DNA from: Streptomyces venezuelae
GTDB taxonomy: Bacteria > Actinomycetota > Actinomycetes > Streptomycetales > Streptomycetaceae
NCBI RefSeq assembly: GCF_008642335.1
Contig: NZ_CP029191.1
Span: forward strand, 2,356,001-2,420,000
Length of the DNA: 64,000 nt
Reading direction: 5' to 3'
The notes under the pieces are model-generated. The model was not told the origin of the DNA. It saw nothing but the letters and a program-made list of their open reading frames with translations, and searched no databases. How positions within the stretch are numbered: position 1 is the stretch's first letter; every line of letters starts with the position of its first letter. Below, piece after piece: positions 1 through 8,748 of the stretch. The position numbers were made by a program, and so were the translations under genes.

Positions 1-411
1 CATCAGACCGCCGCCGCCGAGTCCCTGCAGTGCGCGGAAGCCGATGAGCTGCGGCATGTTCTGCGCCATGCCGCACAGCGCCGAGCCGACCAGGAAGATC
101 GCGATCGCGGTCTGGAACAGCTTCTTGCGGCCGTACTGGTCGCCGAGCTTGCCCCACAGCGGCGTCGCGGCCGTCGCGGCCAGCATGTACGCGGTGACGA
201 CCCACGACAAATGGTCCATGCCGCCGAGGTCACTGACGATCGTCGGCAGCGCGGTGGAGACGATCGTCTGGTCGAGCGCCGCGAGCAGCATGCCGAGGAG
301 CAGCGCGCCGATGGAGATCAGTACGCCTCCGGGCGGATGCCCGTTGCCTGTGTGTACGGGGACAGGGCCGGGTCCCTCCCCGGTGGGGCGGGCGCTGACG
401 TCCTGCGACAT
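1..411 (-). CDS. DHA2-family MFS efflux transporter, N-terminal part (3' end outside window)
   Basis: This is the first 137 residues of a major facilitator drug/proton antiporter, cut by the left edge of the window. After a proline- and glycine-rich cytosolic leader of about 30 residues comes a first membrane helix (LISIGALLLGMLLAALDQTIV). The LDQTIV segment is the TM1 motif typical of 14-helix DHA2 (EmrB/QacA) pumps. It is followed by the PTIVSDLGG turn and motif A (GKLGDQYGRKKLF) between TM2 and TM3. The start at 411 is an ATG preceded by GGGAGG. The 3' half and substrate are not visible. A second, complete DHA2 pump lies at 31916-33526. The family assignment is firm; the exported compound is unknown. 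Confidence 0.93.
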   Translation of the reverse strand, partial: MSQDVSARPTGEGPGPVPVHTGNGHPPGGVLISIGALLLGMLLAALDQTIVSTALPTIVSDLGGMDHLSWVVTAYMLAATAATPLWGKLGDQYGRKKLFQTAIAIFLVGSALCGMAQNMPQLIGFRALQGLGGGGLM

Positions 412-575
412 GGACACCTCCCGAGGGGTCCGCGTTCTCTTACCATCCTGGTCCGTGTCTCCCGTTATGGCCTGTTGAAGCGAGGCTCTGCATAATCCTT
501 GGAGCTCCGGGGGCGGGCGGGACGACGGATGGCGGACGGCGGGACGGGACGGGACGTACGAGGGGAGGGGCGGGC

Positions 576-1523
576 GTGGCCGGTCAAGGAGACGGGGAGC
601 GACCCACTGAGGCCGAAGCTGCGGCCGAAGGTGGCGGGGCGGGTGACGGCGTGGAGCGGGCGAGGGCCCGGTCCGCCGCCGGTGCGGCCGCCGCGGACTT
701 CGATCCGCTGCGCATACGGCCGTACGTTTCGCTGCCCGACCCCGCCGGGTCGTCCTCCGAACGGCCCGAGGACGACGGCGTACGTTCCTTCGCCACGGAA
801 GGGGACGCGCCCACCGGTGCCGGTACGGAGGCGGAGGCAGGCACGGGTACGGGCACGGTTAAGGGCACGGAAGCCCGTGCCGACCTCCACGGGAACGCCG
901 ACGCCGAACCGCACGAGAAGCGGAGCCTCCGCAAACGCCCCCTCGCCCTGCTCGCCCTCGCCGGTGCCGTCACGGCCGTGACCGCCGCCACCGTCTTCGC
1001 GGTCGGGCTGCTCTCCTCCGCCGCGGACGGGCCGACCCGGGACAGGGCGCTCCCGGACGACCTCACGTCGGCGTACGCGGACCCCACGAAGCCCGCGGTG
1101 CCCTCCGCGAACGCGCCCGCGTCGTCCTCGCGCACCCCTTCCGCCCCGCCGAGCGCCCGCTCCTCGCAGTCACCGTCGTCCACCCGCTCGTCGACGGCGC
1201 CCCCGTCCTCGTCCCCGCCCTCGTCCGGACCGCCGTCGACGGCACGGGCGTCGGGGTCGGTCGGGACGTCCGCGTCACCGCCGCGCGGGACGGCCGACGT
1301 CACGTTGCGGCAGGGAGACAAGGGAGCGCAGGTCAGGGAGTTGCAGGACAGGCTGGCGCAGCTGTACCTGTACGTGGGTGAGCGGGACGGCTCGTACACG
1401 TACGAGGTCACGGCCGCCGTACGTCGCTACCAGTGGGCCCGCGGCCTGAGGGACGACCCGCAGGGCGAGTACGGACGCGAGACGCGCCGCAGCCTGGAGT
1501 CGGAGACGACGGAACCCGGGTGA
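576..1523 (+). CDS. Membrane-anchored peptidoglycan-binding domain protein
   Basis: The product is 315 residues long, with a GTG start behind GAGGGGAGG. The N-terminal 115 residues are acidic and alanine/glycine rich. A single hydrophobic segment (about residues 125-150, LALLALAGAVTAVTAATVFAV) should anchor the protein. A long Ser/Pro/Thr linker (about 165-245) would span the wall. The C-terminal 70 residues (VTLRQGDKGAQVRELQDRL ... YTYEVTAAVRRYQ) match the PG_binding_1 fold, where a repeat of three helices binds peptidoglycan. No catalytic domain is present, so I infer a wall-associated binding or scaffolding role rather than hydrolysis. It is divergently oriented from the transporter at 1-411. 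Confidence 0.88.
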   Translation: MAGQGDGERPTEAEAAAEGGGAGDGVERARARSAAGAAAADFDPLRIRPYVSLPDPAGSSSERPEDDGVRSFATEGDAPTGAGTEAEAGTGTGTVKGTEARADLHGNADAEPHEKRSLRKRPLALLALAGAVTAVTAATVFAVGLLSSAADGPTRDRALPDDLTSAYADPTKPAVPSANAPASSSRTPSAPPSARSSQSPSSTRSSTAPPSSSPPSSGPPSTARASGSVGTSASPPRGTADVTLRQGDKGAQVRELQDRLAQLYLYVGERDGSYTYEVTAAVRRYQWARGLRDDPQGEYGRETRRSLESETTEPG

Positions 1524-1581
1524 CGGAACCCGGATGACGTAAGCCCGACCGACGGGGCGCCCGGAGCCTCCAAGCCTCGGC

Positions 1582-2271
1582 TCAGCCGAACGTGAGGCGT
1601 ATCGACCCGTCGCCCGCGTCGGCGACACCCACCGTCGTCAGGTCCTCGACGTGCACCGTGGGACCGAACCGCCCCGCACGCGGGCCCACGCCCACGACGC
1701 GCATACCGGCCGCCTGCCCCGCCCGTATCCCCGCCTCGGAGTCCTCGAAGACGATGCAGTCGGCCGGGTCGAGGCCGAGCGCCGCCGCCCCCTTGAGGAA
1801 CCCCTCGGGGTCGGGCTTGCTCGCGCCGACGCTCTCCGCGGTCACCCGGACGTCCGGCAGGGCGAGCCCGGCCGCGGCCATGCGGCCCGTGGAGAGCGGC
1901 ACGTCGGCGGAGGTCACGAGCGCGTGCGGCAGGCGCAGGTCGGTCAGCGCCGCGAGGAACGCGGGGGCTCCCGGAACGGGGACGACGCCCTCCATGTCGG
2001 CGGTCTCGGCGGCGAGCATCTCGCGGTTCTCCGCGTAGTTCTCCTCCATGGGGCGCTCGGGCAGCAGCACCGCCATGGACGCGTAGCCCTGGCGCCCGTG
2101 GACGACCTTGATGACCTCGTCGAAGTCGAGGCCGTGCCGCGCGGACCAGCGCCGCCAGCAGCGTTCGACGACGGCGTCGGAGTTGACGAGGGTGCCGTCC
2201 ATGTCGAGGAGGACGGCGCGGGCGGTCAGGACGGGTGCGACAAGGTCGGCGGTCGTGGCCGTGGCCGTCAT
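1582..2271 (-). CDS. HAD-superfamily sugar-phosphatase-like hydrolase
   Basis: This is a 229-residue haloacid dehalogenase-superfamily phosphatase of the subfamily IA type. The nucleophile motif LLDMDGTLVNS places Asp23 and Asp25 in loop 1. The cap domain follows directly (ERCWRRWSARHGLD). Motif II is LVTSADV, motif III is the Lys of GASKPDPEGF, and motif IV is VFEDSEAGI. This arrangement and length resemble the hexitol and sugar phosphate phosphatases YfbT/YniC of E. coli and glycerol-phosphate phosphatases, so the substrate is likely a small phosphorylated sugar or polyol. It stands alone, with no partner gene suggesting a pathway. Confidence 0.9.
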   Translation of the reverse strand: MTATATTADLVAPVLTARAVLLDMDGTLVNSDAVVERCWRRWSARHGLDFDEVIKVVHGRQGYASMAVLLPERPMEENYAENREMLAAETADMEGVVPVPGAPAFLAALTDLRLPHALVTSADVPLSTGRMAAAGLALPDVRVTAESVGASKPDPEGFLKGAAALGLDPADCIVFEDSEAGIRAGQAAGMRVVGVGPRAGRFGPTVHVEDLTTVGVADAGDGSIRLTFG

Positions 2272-2489
2272 TGAAGTGCTCCAGAGCGCAGGGGCGGCGG
2301 CGGAAGATCAAGGCGGCCCCGCCCGCCGGTCAGGGAGTACGGGCGGAGCCACTTTGTTCCTGCACGGTACAAAACGCGGGCGGCAAAAGCCAACGCCGCA
2401 GGTCACACCGGCCAAGGCGGCCCAAATGGGACGGCCTCAACTCGGCGCGCCCGCCCCACCCGGCACACCCGCGAACCCGCGTCCGACCG

Positions 2490-3071
2490 TCACCCGGCGA
2501 TCGCCTCGTAAAGGCTCCACACCCCGAGCCCCAGCATCAGCAGCGCCGCGATCTTCGTGATGAGCGCCAGCGGCACCCGCTTCATCAGCGCCTTGCCGCC
2601 GACGATGCCGAGCCCGGCCACCGCCCACAGGGCGAGCACCGCGCCGAGCCCCACGGAGATCGGGTCGTCGTAGCGGGCGGCCAGGTTCGCGGTCATGATC
2701 TGCGTCAGATCACCGAACTCGGCGACGAGGATGAGCATGAAGCCCGCGCCGGACACCTTCCAGAAGCTCTGGTTCTCCGGCTGCTTGACCTCTTCGTCGT
2801 CGTCACCGCCCTTGAGCAGCAGCATCGCCGCACCGGCCAGGAAGAGGACGCCGGTCAGGGCGTGGACCAGTTGCTGCGGGAGCAGGGTCAGCACGCTGCC
2901 CGCCGCGACGGCGAGCACCACGTGGACGAGGAAGGCGGCGGCGACGCCGGCGAAGACGTAGGAGGCGCGGTAGCGCGTGCCGAGGACGAGACCGGCCAGT
3001 GCCGTCTTGTCCGGCAGCTCGGCCAGGAAGACGACGCCGAAGACGAGCGCCATCACGCTGAAGCTGATCAA
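2490..3071 (-). CDS. TMEM165/GDT1-family cation transporter (UPF0016)
   Basis: This small polytopic membrane protein of 193 residues carries two copies of the UPF0016 signature: VVFLAELPDKTALAGLVLGTRY near the N-terminus and LILVAEFGDLTQIMTANLAARY after the central loop. The paired E-x-G/P-D-K/R/L-T motifs bind divalent cations. The family exports Mn2+ (MneA/GDT1) or exchanges Ca2+/Mn2+ for protons. I chose the TTG at 3071, which gives MISFSVMALVFGVVF and follows AGGAAC closely. A GTG or ATG 12-15 bases further in is possible. The gene lies about 150 bases behind a yybP-ykoY riboswitch, which independently points to manganese homeostasis. Confidence 0.92.
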   Translation of the reverse strand: MISFSVMALVFGVVFLAELPDKTALAGLVLGTRYRASYVFAGVAAAFLVHVVLAVAAGSVLTLLPQQLVHALTGVLFLAGAAMLLLKGGDDDEEVKQPENQSFWKVSGAGFMLILVAEFGDLTQIMTANLAARYDDPISVGLGAVLALWAVAGLGIVGGKALMKRVPLALITKIAALLMLGLGVWSLYEAIAG

Positions 3072-3224
3072 GGGTTCCTCAATCGGTCGGGGCCGCCCCA
3101 CCGAGAGTGTTCCACCGTTTCGCGTACGACACCTCGGCACGGCAGCGCACACGGACGCACACGGGTGTGGACGTCTGGACGTACACGGATGTGGACGTCA
3201 CGACGTACGCGTCATGCGTACGCC

Positions 3225-3340
3225 TGCACTGCTTGCCGAAGGTCTCGCTGGCCTGCCCCACGGGGCCTGCCTCCGGGCGCCGGCTCAGACGAGCTGAGCA
3301 GTATGTCGACGGTCCGGCGAAGAGCTACTCCCCTTCTGCG
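3225..3340 (-). ncRNA. yybP-ykoY manganese riboswitch aptamer
   Basis: Read on the minus strand, the segment starts with AAGGGGAGTAGCTC, carries a GC-rich internal helix (GCCCGGAGGCAGGCCCCGTG, positions about 3255-3280) and closes with GAGACCTTCGGC. GGGGAGUAGC and GAGACCUU are the conserved 5' and 3' sides of the Mn2+-sensing yybP-ykoY aptamer, and the order and spacing fit. A TACGAT hexamer at 3347-3352 (minus strand) would place a transcription start close to the first base of the aptamer. Downstream, about 150 bases hold the expression platform, including a 7-bp hairpin (CGTACGC/GCGTACG, about 3202-3220). The regulated gene is the GDT1 transporter at 2490-3071. Mn2+ binding normally switches these genes on. 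Confidence 0.85.
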
Positions 3341-3602
3341 CCATCCATCGTACGGGACGGCGCACGGGGTCGCGATCAGGGACTTCCGGCCCGCGCCGGA
3401 GTGACCTGGGTCACGCGACCGCGCTCGTTCGTACGGAAATGCAACTTCCGTCCCAGCCAATGCACTTGACGCCCCGCCAGAACCCTTGAAGTCGGCACCT
3501 CCTTGACGCGACCCTGTCACTAGACGCACATCCGTCCGTAACCCCGACCCGCGACTCTGGCCGCCCCACCGGTCAACCGCCCCCCACATCAAGGGAGTTC
3601 GC

Positions 3603-4274
3603 ATGCCCGTTGTCTACGCGCGTCGAAGCACCGACCGCACCCGGCGCACCCGCCCCGCCTTCGCCGCCGCGGCCGTCGTCCTGGCCACCGCCGCCACCCT
3701 CCTCACCGGCACCTCCGCCCAGGCCGCTCCCCCGGCTCCGGTCAGCGCCGCCACCGCACGGACCTACCTCGGCGACCTCACCGTCAAGGCCGAGGGCTCC
3801 TCCGACGGCTACAGCCGCGACAAGTTCCCGCACTGGAAGACGCAGTCCGGCGCCTGCAACACGCGCGAGGTCGTCCTCAAGCGCGACGGCACGAACGTCC
3901 AGCAGGACTCCAGCTGCGCCGCCACCTCCGGCACCTGGAAGTCCGCCTACGACGGCGCGACCTGGACCGTCGCGTCCGACCTCGACATCGACCACGTCGT
4001 GCCGCTCTCCGAGGCGTGGAAGTCCGGCGCGAACAGCTGGACCACCGCGCAGCGCGAGGGCTTCGCCAACGACCTGACCCGGCCGCAGCTGATCGCCGTG
4101 ACCGACAACGTGAACCAGGCCAAGGGCGACAAGGACCCGGCGGAGTGGCTGCCGCCCACCGCCTCGTACCACTGCTACTACGCCCGGATGTGGGTGGACG
4201 TGAAGCACCACTACAAGCTGAGCGTGAACACCGAGGAGAAGAGCAAGCTCTCCTCGATCCTCAGCGGCTGCTGA
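3603..4274 (+). CDS. Secreted HNH-type nuclease (DUF1524-like)
   Basis: This is a 223-residue exported protein with a Sec signal peptide (basic RRSTDRTRRTR, hydrophobic core to about residue 36, cleavage near SAQA-A). The mature part carries the beta-beta-alpha-metal nuclease core: DLDIDHVVPLSEAW (Asp128, Asp130, His131), then the helix containing NDLTRPQLIAV and DNVNQAKGDKDPAEWLPP, where Asn and Lys complete the metal site. Four or more cysteines suggest disulfides in the extracellular form. It should cut DNA or RNA outside the cell, for phosphate scavenging or competition. The start follows AAGGGAG. The next gene is a secreted-type phosphatase homologue, which would suit nucleic-acid phosphate recovery, although co-transcription is unproven. 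Confidence 0.9.
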   Translation: MPVVYARRSTDRTRRTRPAFAAAAVVLATAATLLTGTSAQAAPPAPVSAATARTYLGDLTVKAEGSSDGYSRDKFPHWKTQSGACNTREVVLKRDGTNVQQDSSCAATSGTWKSAYDGATWTVASDLDIDHVVPLSEAWKSGANSWTTAQREGFANDLTRPQLIAVTDNVNQAKGDKDPAEWLPPTASYHCYYARMWVDVKHHYKLSVNTEEKSKLSSILSGC

Positions 4275-4393
4275 ACCGTTCCCGCAACCGCCGGACGGGT
4301 TTCGCCACAACCGCCGAACCCGTTCTCGCGGAACCGGCCCGCCCCTCCCCGTCGTTCCGTACCGTACGGGGCGACGGAGGAGGGTGATCACCT

Positions 4394-6058
4394 GTGCCAC
4401 GGCTGCGCCTGGGTCCACTGCTGAGGTACGTCGACGGTTCCACGGCGACCGTCTGGGTCGAGGCCGACCGGCCCTGCACCGCCGAGGTGCGGTGCGCGGA
4501 CGGCTCGGGCGGCACGGCCCGGACCTTCCAGATCGCCGGCCATCACTACGCCCTCGTCCCGGTCACCGGACTGACACCGGGCACGGAGACGGCGTACGAG
4601 GTGCGGCTCGGCGCCGGCGCGGGGGCCGGGGCCGCCGTGTGGCCGCTGCCCGACTCGCCCTTCCCCGCGAGCACCATCCGCACGCCCGCGGAGCCCGGCG
4701 AGGGCGACCCGGAGCTTCGGGTCACGTTCGGCTCGTGCCGGTGGGCCGCCCCGCCGTCCGGCGAGCACGACCCCGTGGGGCCCGACGCGCTGGACACGCT
4801 CGCCGCCCGCATCGCCGCCGACCCGGCCGCCGAGCGCCCGGACGTCCTGCTGCTCCTGGGCGATCAGGTGTACGCGGACCAGACCTCCAAGGCCACCCAG
4901 CGCTGGCTCGCCGCCCGCCGCGATCTCACGGACCCCCCGGGCACGCAGGTCGCGGACTACGAGGAGTACACGCACCTCTATTACGAGTCCTGGCTGGACC
5001 CCGAGGTGCGCTGGCTCCTGTCGACCGTGCCCAGCAGCATGGTCTTCGACGATCACGACGTGATAGACGACTGGAACACCAGCGCGGCCTGGGTCGCGGA
5101 GATGCGGGCCACGCCCTGGTGGCGCGAGCGCATCCTGAGCGGCCTCATGTCGTACTGGGTCCACCAGCACCTCGGCAATCTGCCGCCCGACGAACTGGCG
5201 CGCGACAAGCTCTACGCCTCCGTGTGCGCGGCCCGCGACGGCACCGACGTGCTGCGCGCCTTCGCCGCGTCGGCCGACGCGGACGCGGGTGCCGCCCGCT
5301 GGAGCTACCGGCGGGACTTCGGGCGGGTCCGGCTGCTCATGGTGGACACCCGCGCGGCCCGCGTCCTCGCGGAGGACGAGCGCGCGATGCTCGACGCCGC
5401 CGAGGCGGAGTGGGTGCGCGAGCAGGCGCTCGCGGATCCGGGGACGTACGACCACCTCCTCATCGGCACCTCGCTGCCGTGGCTGCTCCCCCACCTCATC
5501 CATGACGCCGAGGGGTGGAACGCCGCGCTGTGCCGCGGTGCGCGCGGCGAGCGGTGGGCCCGGTTCGGGGAGAACCTGCGCCGGCGCTCGGACCTGGAGC
5601 ACTGGGCCGCCTTCCCCGCCTCCTTCGAGGCGCTGACCGCGCTGATCGCGGAGGCCGGTTCGGGGCCGGGGGCGCCCGCGACGGTGTGCGTGCTCTCCGG
5701 CGACGTCCACCACGCCTACGTCGCCGAGCCGAGCTGGCCCGCGGGCGACGGGCCGGATGCCCGAGTGCTCCAGCTGACCTGCTCGCCGGTCCACAACTCC
5801 ATCCCCAGATCGATCAGGCTCGGCTTCCGCTTCGGCTGGAGCCGAGTGGGGCGTCGCCTCGGACGGCGGTTCGCCCGGCACGCCGCGGTGTCGCAGGCGG
5901 GCATCGACTGGCACAGGACGGGCGGCCCCTGGTTCGGCAACCAGCTCATGACCCTGACGCTGCGCGGCCGTTCGGCGCGGCTGCGGCTGGATCAGGCGCG
6001 AGCGGTGCGGGGCGGGGGCGTACGACTCGAGACGGCGGAGGAGAGGCGGCTTTCGTGA
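4394..6058 (+). CDS. PhoD-like metallophosphatase (alkaline phosphatase D family)
   Basis: This 554-residue metallophosphoesterase begins with a fibronectin-like PhoD N-terminal domain (about 5-100). The catalytic domain follows, with FGSCRW, LLLGDQVYAD (about 156), DDHDVIDDWN (about 219) and SGDVHHAYVAE (about 436), which supply the metal ligands of the PhoD family. No signal peptide or twin-arginine motif is seen at the N-terminus, so unlike classic PhoD this member looks cytoplasmic. The GTG start lies 7 bases after GGAGGAGGG. The substrate is probably a phosphodiester or phosphomonoester. Synteny with the nuclease upstream fits phosphate metabolism but is weak evidence. Confidence 0.92.
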   Translation: MPRLRLGPLLRYVDGSTATVWVEADRPCTAEVRCADGSGGTARTFQIAGHHYALVPVTGLTPGTETAYEVRLGAGAGAGAAVWPLPDSPFPASTIRTPAEPGEGDPELRVTFGSCRWAAPPSGEHDPVGPDALDTLAARIAADPAAERPDVLLLLGDQVYADQTSKATQRWLAARRDLTDPPGTQVADYEEYTHLYYESWLDPEVRWLLSTVPSSMVFDDHDVIDDWNTSAAWVAEMRATPWWRERILSGLMSYWVHQHLGNLPPDELARDKLYASVCAARDGTDVLRAFAASADADAGAARWSYRRDFGRVRLLMVDTRAARVLAEDERAMLDAAEAEWVREQALADPGTYDHLLIGTSLPWLLPHLIHDAEGWNAALCRGARGERWARFGENLRRRSDLEHWAAFPASFEALTALIAEAGSGPGAPATVCVLSGDVHHAYVAEPSWPAGDGPDARVLQLTCSPVHNSIPRSIRLGFRFGWSRVGRRLGRRFARHAAVSQAGIDWHRTGGPWFGNQLMTLTLRGRSARLRLDQARAVRGGGVRLETAEERRLS

Positions 6059-6188
6059 ATGCGTGAAGGGGCCGTGTCGCTGCGGCACGAGTCCCTTACA
6101 CGTCCGGGGTTCGGCGGCGGGGGCACCGACGGCATGATGAGGCGGACCATCCGGTTCCAGCGTCCTCAATGCCCCGGGAGTCACGCTT

Positions 6189-8108
6189 TTGTCTACGTCT
6201 ACGTCTCCGCCCGTACGTATACGTGCGCTCGCCCTCGTCGGCGCGGGCCCCCGCGGCACCAGCGTGCTCGAACGGCTCTGCGCGTCGGCGGCCGAGCTCC
6301 TCACGCCCGGCACGCACCTGACGGTCCACGTCGTCGACCCGGACCCGCCGGGCGCGGGCCGCGTCTGGCGTACAACGCAGCCCGCCGAGCTCCTGATGAA
6401 CACGGTCGCCTCCCAGGTGACCCTCTTCACCGACGCGAGCGTCGACTGTTCGGGGCCGATACGCACGGGCCCGAGCCTGTACGAGTGGGCCGCCGAGGGG
6501 CGGGTGCCGGGGCTCGGGCCCGACGACTATCCGACCCGCGCCTGCTACGGCCGCTACCTGGAGTGGGTCTTCGCGGAGGCGGTGCGGCGGGCGCCCGGCA
6601 CGGTGCGGGTCCGGGTGCACGCGGCGCGTGCCGTGCGCCTGGACGAGACGGCCGACGGCCTGCAGACCCTCGTACTGGACGACGGTCTCGAACTGTCCGG
6701 CCTCTCCGCGGTCGTCCTCGCGCAGGGCCATCTGCCGACGGCCGCGGGCCCGGAGCAGCGGCGCCTGACGGCCCATGTGGCCCGGCACGGCCTGCGCCAC
6801 TTCCCGCCCGCCAACCCCGCCGACCTGGACCTGTCCGTGATCGCCCCCGGCGAGCGGGTCCTGCTGCGCGGCCTCGGTCTCAACTTCTTCGACCACATGG
6901 CGCTCCTGACGGAGGCCCGCGGCGGCCGGTACGCACGTACGCCCCACGGCACCCTGCGGTATGAGCCGTCGGGCCGCGAGCCGCGCCTGTACGCGGGGTC
7001 GCGGCGCGGCGTCCCGTACCAGGCACGCGGCGACAACGCGAAGGGCCCCTACGGCCGCCATGAGCCGGCCGTCCTCACCGCCGACGCGGTCGCCCGCTTC
7101 CGCAAGCGCGCGGACAGCGGCGACGCGCCCGACTTCCTCGCCGAGATATGGCCGCTGATCGCGAAGGAGGTGGAGACGGTCTATTACGTGGCGCTGCTGG
7201 AGGGTCGGGGCGGGCGTGACTTCCGGGAGCGTTTTCTCGCCGCCGAGCACGGGAGCCCCCAAGAGCGCCTCGTGCTGGACGAGTTCGGTGTGGACGGTGC
7301 CGACCGCTGGTCCTGGGGGCGGCTCTCCGCGCCGCATCCGCCCCTCCCCTTCGCCTCGCCGCGGGACCACCGCGCGTGGCTGCTCGGGCGGTTGCGCGAG
7401 GATGCCGCGCAGGCCGCGCTCGGCAACGTCGCGGGGCCGCTGAAGGCCGCGCTCGACGTGCTCCGCGACCTGCGCAACGAACTCCGCGGCGTCGTCGACC
7501 ACGGGGGGCTCTCCGGGGTCTCGCGCCGCGACCACCTCGACCGCTGGTACACCCCGCTCAACGCCTTCCTCTCCATCGGCCCGCCGCGCCGCCGCATCGA
7601 GGAGATGGTGGCCCTGATCGAGGCGGGGGTCCTTGACGTGCTGGGACCGCGTCTGACGGTGCGGCCCGACGGTGGGTCCTTCCTCGCGCACTCCCCCGAC
7701 GTGCCGGACTCGGCCGTCCGGGTCACCTCCCTCATCGAGGCCCGGCTGCCCGAGCCCGACCTGCGGCGCACCGGTGACGCCCTGCTGCGGCGCCTCCTCG
7801 CGGACGGCAGATGCCGGGCCCATGTGGTCGACGGGTATGAAACCGGAGGCCTGGACGTGTCGCCGCGGCCCTACCATCTGATCGACCGTCAAGGACGTCC
7901 CCATGGCCGCCTGTTCGCGTTCGGGGTGCCCACGGAAGGGGTCCACTGGGTGACCGCGGCCGGTGCGAGACCCGGCGTCGACTCGGTCACGCTGTCCGAC
8001 GCCGACGCGGTGGCGCGGGCCGCCCTGCGTACGGCCGCCGGCACCGCCACGGCGCCGCCCGCCCCCGGCGCCGAGCCGAAGCGGAATCTCCGAATGACCG
8101 AATGTTGA
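6189..8108 (+). CDS. FAD/NAD(P)-binding protein (NAD_binding_9 family)
   Basis: The protein has 639 residues and starts with a Rossmann dinucleotide-binding loop (ALALVGAGPRGTSVLERL, about residues 13-30). Further family features are the VVLAQGH segment after the first FAD fold and a central GERVLLRGLGLNFFDHMALLTEARGG block. This belongs to the large actinobacterial family of FAD-NAD(P)-binding oxidoreductase-like proteins (Pfam NAD_binding_9), related to flavin monooxygenases and lysine/ornithine N-hydroxylases. No substrate is known. I take the TTG at 6189, about nine bases after GGGAG, because it precedes the glycine loop at the usual distance. The gene is monocistronic between PhoD and DoxX. 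Confidence 0.85.
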   Translation: MSTSTSPPVRIRALALVGAGPRGTSVLERLCASAAELLTPGTHLTVHVVDPDPPGAGRVWRTTQPAELLMNTVASQVTLFTDASVDCSGPIRTGPSLYEWAAEGRVPGLGPDDYPTRACYGRYLEWVFAEAVRRAPGTVRVRVHAARAVRLDETADGLQTLVLDDGLELSGLSAVVLAQGHLPTAAGPEQRRLTAHVARHGLRHFPPANPADLDLSVIAPGERVLLRGLGLNFFDHMALLTEARGGRYARTPHGTLRYEPSGREPRLYAGSRRGVPYQARGDNAKGPYGRHEPAVLTADAVARFRKRADSGDAPDFLAEIWPLIAKEVETVYYVALLEGRGGRDFRERFLAAEHGSPQERLVLDEFGVDGADRWSWGRLSAPHPPLPFASPRDHRAWLLGRLREDAAQAALGNVAGPLKAALDVLRDLRNELRGVVDHGGLSGVSRRDHLDRWYTPLNAFLSIGPPRRRIEEMVALIEAGVLDVLGPRLTVRPDGGSFLAHSPDVPDSAVRVTSLIEARLPEPDLRRTGDALLRRLLADGRCRAHVVDGYETGGLDVSPRPYHLIDRQGRPHGRLFAFGVPTEGVHWVTAAGARPGVDSVTLSDADAVARAALRTAAGTATAPPAPGAEPKRNLRMTEC

Positions 8109-8187
8109 ACTTGCAAGCACTAATTAGGTTGCCCTAATCTTGGGCCTCCGCTCGGTTACCGTCCCCCAACCGAAGGAGTCCCCCACC

Positions 8188-8643
8188 ATGACTGGACGTC
8201 TCAACAGCGCCCAGCCCTACGCCCTCGGCCTGTTCCGCATAGTGATCGGCCTGCTGTTCGCCTGCCACGGCGCCGCCTCGCTCTTCGGCGTCCTCGGCGG
8301 CGCCGCGGGCGGCGGCACGATCGACGCCGGCACGTGGCCCGGCTGGTACGCGGCCGTCATCCAGCTCGTCGGCGGCATCCTGGTCCTGCTGGGCCTCGGC
8401 ACCCGCGCCGCCGCGTTCATCTCGTCCGGCTCGATGGCCTACGCCTACTTCAAGGTCCACCAGCCCGAGGCCCTGTGGCCCATGGAGAACGGCGGCGAGG
8501 CCGCCGCGATCTTCTGCTGGGCGATGCTGCTCTTCGTCTTCACCGGGTCCGGCGCGCTCGGCCTCGACCGGCTCTTCGCCGCGCGCGGCGAGAGCCGCGA
8601 CAAGGAGGACGCGGACGCGAAGCGCACGCCGGTCGCGGCCTGA
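8188..8643 (+). CDS. DoxX-family integral membrane protein
   Basis: The product is 151 residues with four predicted membrane helices (about 14-34, 52-72, 76-92 and 108-127) and the DoxX start pattern LFRIVIGLLFACHGAASLFG. The tail is charged and cytosolic. Members act in membrane redox complexes, for example the mycobacterial DoxX-SodA-SseA oxidoreductase complex. A SodC-like gene lies convergently next door, which is suggestive but not an operon. The ATG at 8188 sits nine bases after AAGGAG and is clearly the start. Confidence 0.9.
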   Translation: MTGRLNSAQPYALGLFRIVIGLLFACHGAASLFGVLGGAAGGGTIDAGTWPGWYAAVIQLVGGILVLLGLGTRAAAFISSGSMAYAYFKVHQPEALWPMENGGEAAAIFCWAMLLFVFTGSGALGLDRLFAARGESRDKEDADAKRTPVAA

Positions 8644-8668
8644 CCGCGCGACGCGCTCCGGCACACCT

Positions 8669-8713
8669 GACGGCGCCCTTTTCCCCGATACGTACGGGGA
8701 GAAGGGCGCCGTC
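8669..8713. terminator. Bidirectional intrinsic terminator
   Basis: An inverted repeat pairs GACGGCGCCCTT with AAGGGCGCCGTC, and inner arms pair TCCCC with GGGGA around a short loop. It lies between the convergent doxX-like gene and the SodC-like gene and can serve both. Confidence 0.85.
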
Positions 8714-8748
8714 GCCGTACGTACCGCCCTGTGTCCCGGCCGCTTTCT

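Noticed and set aside
412..575. A TTGAAG ... ATAATC promoter between the first two genes.
   Set aside because: The spacing of about 11 bases is too short for a standard sigma-70-type promoter, and no alternative pair was convincing.
4388..8120. Two long minus-strand frames opposite the PhoD-like and FAD-binding genes.
   Set aside because: Both are compositional shadows; the plus-strand proteins have complete motifs and normal starts.
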